Shown: piece by piece, positions 1-6,941 of the stretch
How the letters are laid out: the number at the start of each line of letters is the position of its first letter
Numbering within the stretch: the stretch's first letter is position 1
Assembly: GCA_937915745.1 (NCBI GenBank)
Contig: CALGGJ010000077.1
Span: forward strand, 1 to 16,339
Length of the DNA stretch: 16,339 bases
DNA from: an uncultured Prevotellaceae bacterium
GTDB lineage: Bacteria; Bacteroidota; Bacteroidia; Bacteroidales; Bacteroidaceae
Direction: 5' to 3'
Translations under genes and position numbers: made by a program
Notes under the pieces: model-generated
The model's database searches: none
Told to the model about the DNA's origin: nothing
The model's input: the letters and a program-made list of their open reading frames with translations, nothing else

Positions 1-47
1 TTGCGGCATTGAAGGAGTAATGGGGTTCCCCAAAAAACACACGGATT

Positions 48-66
48 GTCACGACACAGTCGTGAC
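48..66. repeat. Small perfect inverted repeat (8-bp arms, 3-nt loop)
   Basis: The arms gtcacgac (48-55) and gtcgtgac (59-66) are exact reverse complements separated by aca. No T-run follows directly on either strand, so a standard intrinsic terminator is not supported. It could be a protein-binding palindrome or the end of a gene outside the window. Function unknown. Confidence 0.4.
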
Positions 67-140
67 TGAAAGGCCGTGAAAAAGATGTCAAAAAGAAAGT
101 TTTCAAAGCGCGAAACAGTCTAATGACCGATTTGGGTTTA

Positions 141-236
141 AGTTACATACAAGATATACTCCTACGCTTTGCTTCGTCGGTATGACAGACGGAAAGTCCT
201 TAGATACATATGAAACATATGCATGTGAATATCTTA
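141..236. repeat. Fold-back (MITE-like) element, copy A, internally deleted
   Basis: The left arm at 153-186 (gatatactcctacgc ... gtcggtatgac) matches the left arms of the copies at 11071-11104, 11231-11264 and 14601-14634 with a few substitutions. The outer right end at 207-220 (catatgaaacatat) is identical to 14736-14749 of the intact copy. The middle of the element and the inner right arm are missing, so this looks like an internally deleted copy. It has no coding capacity. It lies directly after the 19-bp sequence at 120-138 that recurs at 11304-11322. Confidence 0.65.
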
Positions 237-240
237 CCTT

Positions 241-568
241 CCACCTGACTATAGATAATGTTTTAAATGTTAGATGTTAAAACATCCCGTTGTTTGTGAT
301 ATATGGTCATGATTTTGTAGTTTTGCCAGAGATTGTGGCCGTAGAGGACGGGAAGATGTGAAACTAGGTAACCCCTGTGCCATATAGTATTCAAGGGTTC
401 CGCCGTCCTCCTTTTGATGTCTTTAGAGTCTGGACAAAGAATCGAAGCACGTCACTGGACGATTTATTCCAGGTGTCGTATATCAATCATGCCCGATGGG
501 TAGAGCATAAGGATTTTCGGCTCATTCGCGTGGTTATGTAGGTAATCCAGTTTCTTGTTTGGATGATG
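241..568. other. Non-coding stretch with a possible stem and a decayed reading frame
   Basis: No ORF with a plausible start was found. On the plus strand, gaggacgg (344-351) can pair with ccgtcctc (403-410), and inside it aaccc (370-374) can pair with gggtt (394-398); a C and four T's follow at 411-415. On the minus strand a frame is open from 451 down to a TAA at 263-265 (62 codons, no start). The codons before it in the same frame, towards 560, are interrupted by two stops. This could be a gene remnant, a structured RNA or chance; I do not recognise a family. Confidence 0.3.
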
Positions 569-1354
569 TCACATCACCATCTCGCTGTATGCCTTATTGA
601 TGATGCCGACAGCAGTGAGCGTACGAGGGAAACCGATCCAAGGCAGGATGATGGTAGCTACGGCTATCATCTCTTCTTTTGTGATTTTGTGGTTTTTGCA
701 TCCCTTGGCATGCACGAGCAGTCGGTCGTCGCATCCACCCATAGCTGCAATGAGGCAGAATGTGATCAGTTCGCGGTGTTGAGGGTCTATACCGTTTCGC
801 GAATAGAATTGTCCGAATGCATATTGTACCATGAACCGGACAAGGTGTTCCTGCCCCTTTGGCGATGCAGCCAACATGTTTTCCGTGGCGCCTTCGCCAA
901 ATGTGGCATCCACCAACTGCTTTCCGCGCTCGTAGGCTTCTTCGTCGTTTTTTACTGTGGCTTGTGGGTCGAGTGGCAGTCGTATGCCGTTGTTTTCGAA
1001 GATGTCGTTCATGAGCAAAGTATAGTCAACCAGTAGTGCGGCACCTACGTATGGGTAGGCCATATATACTATTTCGCGTATCTCGCGTGGCTTGACTCCC
1101 ATGTTGAGGCAGGCATCGACAAAGAGTTTGAATTCGTTGATGGCATTACAGCCTATGGTGGCAGCCAGTATGCACATCACTCGGGTTTTCTCGAGTACTA
1201 TTCCGTCGGTCTTTGTCAGGGTATGGTCGAATGCAAAATTATCTACTATCTCCGAGAGTTCCGGGTCGGTGCGCAGGCTGTTTATCTGGGCACGCGATGA
1301 AAACTGTTTCCGCATTTCGTCGTGTGCGCGTTTTGTGATTTTTATTTCTTTCAT
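569..1354 (-). CDS. Carboxymuconolactone decarboxylase-like protein (two CMD domains)
   Basis: The protein has 261 residues and two copies of the CMD/AhpD-like helical domain, roughly residues 35-120 and 170-258. The second is the clearer one, with the family pattern GGCDDRLLVHAKG at about 206-218 followed by ITKEEM and a GFPR turn near 241-244. Family members are decarboxylases or thiol-dependent peroxidase partners. The single Cys208 does not form the CxxC redox pair of AhpD, so the substrate cannot be named. I chose the ATG at 1354 rather than the upstream TTG at 1384, because a -7 box ends at 1382 and transcription would begin between them. No signal peptide is seen, so the protein is cytoplasmic. 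It is transcribed divergently from the GH43-esterase gene, with about 160 bp between the start codons. Confidence 0.85.
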   Translation of the reverse strand: MKEIKITKRAHDEMRKQFSSRAQINSLRTDPELSEIVDNFAFDHTLTKTDGIVLEKTRVMCILAATIGCNAINEFKLFVDACLNMGVKPREIREIVYMAYPYVGAALLVDYTLLMNDIFENNGIRLPLDPQATVKNDEEAYERGKQLVDATFGEGATENMLAASPKGQEHLVRFMVQYAFGQFYSRNGIDPQHRELITFCLIAAMGGCDDRLLVHAKGCKNHKITKEEMIAVATIILPWIGFPRTLTAVGIINKAYSEMVM

Positions 1355-1381
1355 AGTTTCTGTTGGTTTACTGTTACTTTG

Positions 1382-1389
1382 CAAAGATA
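1382..1389 (-). promoter_or_regulatory. Bacteroidales -7 promoter box for the CMD gene
   Basis: Read on the minus strand this is TATCTTTG, an exact TAnnTTTG match. Its last G is 28 nt upstream of the ATG at 1354, giving a leader of about 20-25 nt. No clear -33 TTG was seen at the usual spacing. Confidence 0.65.
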
Positions 1390-1474
1390 CGAAAGATTTA
1401 TGATTCTGACTTTATTCTTTTGTCTTTTTTTGATTTTTTACATAAAATAATATGTTTTGCATCAAATTAATTTG

Positions 1475-1482
1475 TATATTTG
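1475..1482 (+). promoter_or_regulatory. Bacteroidales -7 promoter box for the GH43-esterase gene
   Basis: The sequence TATATTTG matches TAnnTTTG exactly and lies 35 nt before the ATG at 1517. A TTTG at 1456-1459 is a possible -33 element, but it sits only 15 bp away, closer than usual. Confidence 0.6.
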
Positions 1483-1488
1483 CAGGGT

Positions 1489-1512
1489 TAAATAACTTAC
1501 TAAATAACTTAC
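1489..1512 (+). repeat. 12-bp perfect tandem duplication in the GH43-esterase leader
   Basis: taaataacttac occurs twice back to back (1489-1500 and 1501-1512) and ends 4 bp before the start codon, in the region where ribosomes load. It may affect translation or simply be a slippage product. Confidence 0.7.
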
Positions 1513-1516
1513 GACC

Positions 1517-3223
1517 ATGAAGGCTAATCTAATTCGCTCGATGTTTTACATCGCATCTACTGTATTTTTATTTATGTTGTCGGCCGAGTCTGTTGTTCTG
1601 GCTCAAGTGGGTGGTCAGGGTCAGCGTCGTGTACGTTTTGCTCCCGACCCCACCAATCCCGATGCTCACGACCCTGTGATGGCGCGTTGCGACGGGAAGT
1701 ACTATATTTTTGCTACAGGACAGGGTATAGGTTCGATGACATCATCCGACATGCTCTCGTGGCAGTCGGGGCGTTCTGTCATGTCTCAGATTCCGCAGTG
1801 GGCCATGGATTCGGTCCCAGGTTACCGAGGCCACACGTGGGCTCCCGATATTCAGGAGTATAAAGGCACATGGTATATGTATTACAGCTGTTCTACATTT
1901 GGCCGTAACGGTTCGGCCATTGGTCTTATGACCAACAAGACACTCAATCCCGAGTCGTCCGATTATCAATGGGTTGACCAGGGGGTTGTGGTGCGCAGTG
2001 TGCAGCGTCAGACCGATTGGAACGCCATCGACCCCAATATGATTGTTGACGACAAGGGTAATCCTTGGCTTGTATGGGGCTCGTTTTGGGACGGAATACA
2101 GTTGGTGAAGCTGCAGAAGGACTTTAAGACGCCTGCAGGCGAACCTAAGACAGTGGCACGCCGCTATTTGCGCCGCAATATGGCTCAACTCGTGTCGAGG
2201 GAGGATATGGAGCGGGCTGCTCAGGCTCCCGATGCCGGTGCCAATGCCATAGAGGCACCGTTCCTCATCAAGGAAGGCAAATACTATTATCTGTTTGTGT
2301 CGTGGGACTATTGTTGCAAAGGGGTCAACAGTAACTATAAGGTGGCAGTAGGGCGTTCGAAAAACATCGAAGGACCGTATCTCGACAGCCGGGGCAAAGA
2401 TATGGCCGAGGGTGGCGGCGATGTGATAGCACAACGCGACAACCAGTTCTACGGAATAGGGCACTCGTCGGCATATAAATTCGACGGGCAGTGGTATTTC
2501 ATGGCCCACGGATATAGCGTGGCCGACAACGGGGCATCCAAGCTGGTTATAAAGAAGATGCATTTCGACTCAGATGGATGGCCGGTGCTCGACGAGCGTG
2601 TACAGGCAGACCCTCTGCAGGGTAAGACTATCAACGTTATCGGCGACAGCTATGTGGCAAACCATCGCCAAGACCCCTCGCTCACCTGGCACGCCAAGGT
2701 GGCCAAGGCTCATGGCATGACCTATCGCAATTACGGCCGTAATGGAGCCAGTGTGGCCTACGACCGCTCGTCGGCCGGATTCGGACGTGCATTGGCCGAC
2801 CGCTATACTGAGATGGAGTCCGATGCCGACATCATACTTATCGTTGCCGGACATAATGATGCCACGATGATAGGTAGCAGCACCGACTCGCTGCAGGTGT
2901 TCACCGACAGGCTCGACGCATTGCTCACCGGCCTCCGGCAGAAATACCCGCAGGGGCATATAGGGTATGTCACTCCGTGGTATGTTGACCGTCAGGGATT
3001 CCAGCAGGTGGTGCGTGCCATCAACGAGGTATGCACTCGTCATAATGTGCCTGTGCTCGATAATTACAACGACCGCTCTGTCATTCGTGTCCGCGACACT
3101 GAATTCCGTCAGCGTTACTTCCAGAGCCCTACCGACACAGCACACCTTAATGCCGAGGGCCACGATGTCTTTATGCCTGTGGGCGAGAGCTTCCTGCGCC
3201 GCCTTATCGTGACCAATCAGTGA
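1517..3223 (+). CDS. Secreted GH43 arabinanase-like hydrolase fused to an SGNH/GDSL esterase domain
   Basis: Residues 1-30 form a signal peptide, probably cut after the LAQ near 28-30. Residues 45-360 are a five-bladed GH43 domain of the endo-1,5-alpha-L-arabinanase type. It shows catalytic base Asp52 (HDP), pKa-tuning Asp172 (IDPN), acid Glu246 (EAPF) and the GIGHSS loop, whose His316 usually faces a bound metal. Residues 370-568 are an SGNH hydrolase with nucleophile Ser378 in IGDSY, an oxyanion GHND box at 445-448 and Asp540/His543 in DTAH. Both active sites appear intact in one uninterrupted frame. By family knowledge the first half cuts alpha-1,5-arabinan or a related arabinoside and the second removes ester groups such as acetyl; the exact ester is an inference. 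It likely acts in the periplasm or at the cell surface. It is monocistronic, with its own -7 box. Confidence 0.88.
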   Translation: MKANLIRSMFYIASTVFLFMLSAESVVLAQVGGQGQRRVRFAPDPTNPDAHDPVMARCDGKYYIFATGQGIGSMTSSDMLSWQSGRSVMSQIPQWAMDSVPGYRGHTWAPDIQEYKGTWYMYYSCSTFGRNGSAIGLMTNKTLNPESSDYQWVDQGVVVRSVQRQTDWNAIDPNMIVDDKGNPWLVWGSFWDGIQLVKLQKDFKTPAGEPKTVARRYLRRNMAQLVSREDMERAAQAPDAGANAIEAPFLIKEGKYYYLFVSWDYCCKGVNSNYKVAVGRSKNIEGPYLDSRGKDMAEGGGDVIAQRDNQFYGIGHSSAYKFDGQWYFMAHGYSVADNGASKLVIKKMHFDSDGWPVLDERVQADPLQGKTINVIGDSYVANHRQDPSLTWHAKVAKAHGMTYRNYGRNGASVAYDRSSAGFGRALADRYTEMESDADIILIVAGHNDATMIGSSTDSLQVFTDRLDALLTGLRQKYPQGHIGYVTPWYVDRQGFQQVVRAINEVCTRHNVPVLDNYNDRSVIRVRDTEFRQRYFQSPTDTAHLNAEGHDVFMPVGESFLRRLIVTNQ

Positions 3224-3243
3224 GACTCTGCCGGGTTCGTCTC

Positions 3244-3375
3244 CCTGCGCCTGCGTCCTCACGGCCCTGCGCCTGCGTCCTCACGGCCCTGCGCCTGCGT
3301 CCTCACGGCCTCGCGCCTGCGCACTCGCGGCCATGCGCCTGCACACTCGCGGCCATGGGCCTGCGCACTCGCGAA
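3244..3375. repeat. 22-bp GC-rich tandem repeat, six copies
   Basis: Six consecutive 22-bp units begin at 3244, 3266, 3288, 3310, 3332 and 3354. The first three are identical (cctgcgcctgcg then tcctcacggc). The fourth to sixth share the variant ending cactcgcg and differ from each other by a few bases. The array fills almost all of the gap between the converging GH43-esterase and trmN6 genes. It has no interspersed unique spacers, so it is a VNTR-like array and not CRISPR. Minus-strand open frames across it encode only repetitive peptide. Confidence 0.85.
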
Positions 3376-3403
3376 ACATAGTGAATAGGAAACAACCGAC
3401 GGC

Positions 3404-4102
3404 TTATAGGTAGAAGTCGCGGGTGAGTCGTAGGTATTCGTCGGTCGGCCGGTTGTCGTCCGTTCGTATGACAAGTGTCTGCAGGTTAGTGTCGGCTGCT
3501 TGTGTTGCCAATTCGAGCATGGTGCGTCGAGGTGGCCTCTGTGGGTTGCTGCATACATCACATCGGCAGGTCAGCCGAAGTCCGTAGGTGGCTGCGGTGC
3601 CAATGAAGGCCGATGCAGCAGAGTGGGGCAATATTACTGCCAGGCGACCTCCTGCCGACAACATAGTAAGCGATTTTGATATCAGTTGGGCAAATGTGAG
3701 AGTGATGGTATGTCGGGCCAGTGTACGCTGTGATGTGGCAGCAAGAGTGTCTTCATAAAAATATGGAGGATTGCTCACTATAAGGTCGTACGCTCCCGAT
3801 GTTTGGTTGAAGTCGGCCTGTTCTACATCAATGCGGTCGGCCCACGGCGATGCTGCAATGTTGTCGCGAGCCTGCCCTATCGATGCCGCATCGATGTCGA
3901 TGCCCCGAATGTGTGCATCGGGAAACCGTTGGGCCATCATCAGGGCGATGAGTCCGCAACCTGTGCCCACGTCAAGTATGTGCGACGGCTGTATCGACTG
4001 GCCGGCCCATGCACCGATGAGCACACCGTCGGTACCGACGCGAAGGCTGCTGCGGTCGTGCCACACAGTAAATTGGCGGAAGCGGAAGTAGGGCGATGAC
4101 AT
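3404..4102 (-). CDS. trmN6: TrmN6-like tRNA1(Val) adenine-37 N6-methyltransferase
   Basis: The protein has 232 residues. It is a class I SAM-dependent methyltransferase with the SAM-binding loop DVGTGCG at 44-50, an acidic residue ending strand 2 (GIDID, about 67-71) and the N6-adenine signature NPPY at 111-114. The N-terminal FRFRQFTVWHD and KVGTDG-like RVGTDGVLIG (21-30) are typical of YfiC/TrmN6, which methylates A37 of tRNA-Val. The ATG at 4102 is preferred over a TTG at 4141, because the -7 box at 4139-4146 overlaps that TTG and would place it upstream of the transcript. The gene diverges from uxaB, with about 180 bp between the two starts. It has no link to the polysaccharide genes. Substrate assignment rests on family resemblance only. 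Confidence 0.85.
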   Translation of the reverse strand: MSSPYFRFRQFTVWHDRSSLRVGTDGVLIGAWAGQSIQPSHILDVGTGCGLIALMMAQRFPDAHIRGIDIDAASIGQARDNIAASPWADRIDVEQADFNQTSGAYDLIVSNPPYFYEDTLAATSQRTLARHTITLTFAQLISKSLTMLSAGGRLAVILPHSAASAFIGTAATYGLRLTCRCDVCSNPQRPPRRTMLELATQAADTNLQTLVIRTDDNRPTDEYLRLTRDFYL

Positions 4103-4138
4103 GGCAACGGGTGGGTCTGATGGTTGATGTACGGTCTG

Positions 4139-4146
4139 CAAAGGTA
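4139..4146 (-). promoter_or_regulatory. Bacteroidales -7 promoter box for trmN6
   Basis: Read on the minus strand this is TACCTTTG (TAnnTTTG). Its last base is 37 nt upstream of the ATG at 4102. Confidence 0.65.
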
Positions 4147-4230
4147 AGCGTTTTAATCGGGATATGCAACATTATGCGTCTCTTCTTCATTTTTTTTCTG
4201 TGTTTCTATTCATGTTTCGTCATTTCTTCG

Positions 4231-4238
4231 TAACTTTG
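4231..4238 (+). promoter_or_regulatory. Bacteroidales -7 promoter box for the uxaB-FAD-PL10 operon
   Basis: TAACTTTG matches TAnnTTTG and precedes the uxaB ATG by 44 nt. It is the only such box seen upstream of the three overlapping genes. Confidence 0.65.
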
Positions 4239-4281
4239 TAGCGTAATTATATATGGGCTTTTTATTCATTCAAGCAACATT

Positions 4282-5772
4282 ATGAAAACATTAAACAGCC
4301 GCACGGCTCCCAAGCGTAAGGCACCGGAGCGGATAGTCCAGTTTGGCGAGGGTAACTTCCTGCGTTGCTTCGTAGATTGGATAATTCAGAAAATGAACGA
4401 CTGTACCGACTTCAACAGTAGTGTGGTAGTTGTCCAGCCTATCGAACGCGGCATGGTTGACTGGCTCAACGGCCAGGACTGCATGTATCACGTCAACCTG
4501 CAAGGACGCCTGTCGGGTGAGGTGGTAAACAGCATCGACCGCATAGATTGCATCAGCCGTGCCATCAACCCATACAGCCAAAACCGCGCGTTCCTGGCTC
4601 TTGCCGAACAGCCGGAACTGAGATTCGTGATATCAAACACCACGGAGGCAGGCATCACGTTCGACCCCACCTGCCACCTGGCCGACACACCCGCGTCGTC
4701 ATATCCCGGAAAACTCACACAACTGCTCTACCATCGATACCGCACATTCAACGGAGCTGCCGACAAGGGCCTCATCATCATGCCGTGTGAACTGATATTC
4801 CTCAACGGACACCATCTGAAAGAATGTATCCAACAATATATATCGCTGTGGCGCAACGACCTGGGAGCCGACTACGAAGGATTCAGCCGGTGGTTTGAAA
4901 CCAGCTGCCACGTGTGCGCAACACTGGTTGACCGCATAGTGCCGGGATTTCCACGGAAAGAAATAACCGATATATGGAAACGCATAAGCTATGAAGACAA
5001 CCTCGTGGTACAAGGCGAGGCATTCCACCTGTGGGTCATCGAACACCCCGACAACATGACCGCCGAAGAGCTGAAAGCCGAATTCCCTGCAGCAAAAGCG
5101 GGACTCAACGTCATGATTGTCGATTCGGAAGAACCATACCACGAGCGGAAAGTGACCCTGCTCAACGGACCACACACCGTGTTGAGCCCTGTGGCCTACC
5201 TCAGTGGTATAGACATCGTGCGCGATGCCTTGCAGGACCCCGTGATAGGACAGTTCATACACCGTGTGCAGATAGACGAACTCATGCACACACTCAACCT
5301 GCCCGAAGACCAACTGCGACAGTTTGCCGAAGATGTACTCGAACGATTCAACAACCCATACGTTGACCATCAGGTGACGAGCATCATGCTCAATGCCTTC
5401 CCTAAATATGCCACACGCGACCTGCCAGGACTCAAGACCTACCTCAACCGCTACCGACATCTGCCACAGTGCCTTGTGATGGGACTGGCAGCCATCGTCG
5501 AATATTACAAAGGAGGTACCAGGGCCGACGGAGCACCTATAACACCAAACGATGCACCCGAAACAGTCGAGCTGCTTCACAACCTGTGGGCCACGGGCAA
5601 CATTACCCACGTAGCCCGGGGTGTGCTTGCTGCCGACATGGTATGGCACGAAGACCTCAACCAGATACCAGGCCTTACCGACATGCTTGCCTACGACCTC
5701 AACCTGATTGAGACCAAAGGAATGAAAGCAGCCGTTGCCTCCGTGATGGAAAAAATAGAACAGAGCAAATGA
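4282..5772 (+). CDS. uxaB: Tagaturonate reductase (altronate oxidoreductase)
   Basis: The protein has 496 residues and belongs to the polyol-specific long-chain dehydrogenase (mannitol dehydrogenase) family. The N-terminal Rossmann loop reads QFGEGNFLR (20-28), with SNTTEAG at 118-124 in the nucleotide domain. The family catalytic set K-x4-N-x2-H is present as Lys290, Asn295 and His298 (RKVTLLNGPH). FGEGNFLR and the long C-terminal helical domain match UxaB rather than mannitol dehydrogenase. It reduces D-tagaturonate to D-altronate with NADH, the second intracellular step of galacturonate breakdown after UxaC. It is the first gene of an operon, and its TGA overlaps the next ATG by 4 bp. The pathway partners UxaA and UxaC are not in the window. 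Fructuronate reductase (UxuB) is the main alternative. Confidence 0.88.
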   Translation: MKTLNSRTAPKRKAPERIVQFGEGNFLRCFVDWIIQKMNDCTDFNSSVVVVQPIERGMVDWLNGQDCMYHVNLQGRLSGEVVNSIDRIDCISRAINPYSQNRAFLALAEQPELRFVISNTTEAGITFDPTCHLADTPASSYPGKLTQLLYHRYRTFNGAADKGLIIMPCELIFLNGHHLKECIQQYISLWRNDLGADYEGFSRWFETSCHVCATLVDRIVPGFPRKEITDIWKRISYEDNLVVQGEAFHLWVIEHPDNMTAEELKAEFPAAKAGLNVMIVDSEEPYHERKVTLLNGPHTVLSPVAYLSGIDIVRDALQDPVIGQFIHRVQIDELMHTLNLPEDQLRQFAEDVLERFNNPYVDHQVTSIMLNAFPKYATRDLPGLKTYLNRYRHLPQCLVMGLAAIVEYYKGGTRADGAPITPNDAPETVELLHNLWATGNITHVARGVLAADMVWHEDLNQIPGLTDMLAYDLNLIETKGMKAAVASVMEKIEQSK

Positions 5773-6941
5773 AAGTAAAAGTATTGATTGTCGGTGCAGG
5801 ACCTGCCGGGACAGCTTGCGGAATGCGTCTCCAGCAAGCAGGGATAGAATGCCTGGTTATCGACAAGCAAAAGTTTCCGCGAGTAAAACTGTGTGCAGGC
5901 TTGTTTACACACAAATCGCAAGACTGTCTGCGCTCGCTGGTGGGCAACTCTATGTACGACGCATGTATCAACGCCTCGCTCATGAGCAGGGAAACACAGT
6001 TCGGCCTCTATGACGGCATGAAATGCATGGTCACGACCACACCTTCAGAGCCAATGATACTGCTCAGCCGTCCACGATTCGACGCATGGATGGCCGAGCA
6101 CTTCGTAAGCCTCGGCGGACGCTTCCACGACGGCACCGAACTGAAGGGAATCGATACCATCAGCAATGTGGCCACATTGACAGGGCAGACAGTAGAATAC
6201 GACTACCTTATTGCAGCCGACGGAGCAAACAGTACCGTAGAACACATCATTGCCAGGCAATTCAGCAACTTCAGACGTAAGGACCGCAACCCGCTATGCC
6301 TCGAGGTAAACGTGAAACGCGAAGACTTCGACATGCCAGGGGTAAACATCTTCTTCCATATCATCCCCGACAGCTATGCATGGTCGTTTGCCAAGGGAGA
6401 GGAAACATGCCTGGGATTGGTGAAACTCACACACCATGAATTTGATATAAACGCCGCAATGCGCAAGTTCATGCTCGACCTGGGAGTGAAACATCCCGAG
6501 CGATATCCGCTGCGAGGCGCTATGATTCCAGTCGGGAAATACATGGAACACCCCGTATTCCGCAACATCATGTTTGTGGGCGATGCAGGCGGATTTGTCG
6601 AACCACTCACCGGCGAGGGTATATACCACGCCATGCAAAGCGGAGTGTATGCAGCCGAGTCGATAATCGAAGGAGGAGCCGCAGGACCTGCCTACGAGCG
6701 AAAAACCGAATACCTGAAGCAACTTATAGACCAAGGCGCATACTATCAGAGGCTGCTGGAGAAACCAAGCACTTCTAAATACTTCTTCCGCAATGTGGGC
6801 AAACATCCTCGTTTCGTCAACCACTTCTACGAAACTCAGATTAACCACGCATGTCTCGACCCATTCTGGAAAATCATACTGAAATATAAGCTGAAAAAAC
6901 ATGCAGGACATATAATGAAGCTTGCAGGACGCATAAAATGA
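5769..6941 (+). CDS. Geranylgeranyl-reductase-like FAD-dependent oxidoreductase
   Basis: The protein has 390 residues. An N-terminal FAD-binding Rossmann motif GAGPAG occupies 9-14. It is followed by the KxCxG-type segment KLCAG at 40-44, a substrate-domain RPRFDAWM at 101-108, the ADG motif at 150-152 and the second FAD motif GDAGGFVEPLTGEGI at 271-285. This is the geranylgeranyl reductase / GGR-like family of p-hydroxybenzoate-hydroxylase-fold flavoproteins. No transmembrane segment is obvious. It overlaps uxaB by 4 bp and the pectate lyase by 4 bp, so it is translationally coupled to both. Its reaction is unknown: the family includes isoprenoid-chain reductases, and a role in sugar-acid metabolism is suggested only by the operon. 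A bystander housekeeping gene is equally possible. Confidence 0.8.
   Translation: MKVKVLIVGAGPAGTACGMRLQQAGIECLVIDKQKFPRVKLCAGLFTHKSQDCLRSLVGNSMYDACINASLMSRETQFGLYDGMKCMVTTTPSEPMILLSRPRFDAWMAEHFVSLGGRFHDGTELKGIDTISNVATLTGQTVEYDYLIAADGANSTVEHIIARQFSNFRRKDRNPLCLEVNVKREDFDMPGVNIFFHIIPDSYAWSFAKGEETCLGLVKLTHHEFDINAAMRKFMLDLGVKHPERYPLRGAMIPVGKYMEHPVFRNIMFVGDAGGFVEPLTGEGIYHAMQSGVYAAESIIEGGAAGPAYERKTEYLKQLIDQGAYYQRLLEKPSTSKYFFRNVGKHPRFVNHFYETQINHACLDPFWKIILKYKLKKHAGHIMKLAGRIK

Noticed and set aside
1..79. 26-codon open frame ending in TGA at 77-79, possibly the tail of an upstream gene
   Set aside because: It is too short and unrecognised, and the other strand is equally open; it cannot be supported from this window.
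491..530. String resembling a tRNA D-arm (gggtagagca) with a following loop
   Set aside because: The D-stem does not pair, and no acceptor or T-arm is found at the right distances.
1742..2563. Antisense ORF of 273 codons opposite the GH43 domain
   Set aside because: It is a shadow of a well-supported gene, with no recognisable domain.
3244..3375. CRISPR-like array
   Set aside because: Units abut with no unique spacers and there are no cas genes in the window.
4699..5649. Long antisense ORF of 316 codons opposite uxaB
   Set aside because: It mirrors the uxaB codon pattern and shows no family motif, while uxaB carries clear catalytic residues.
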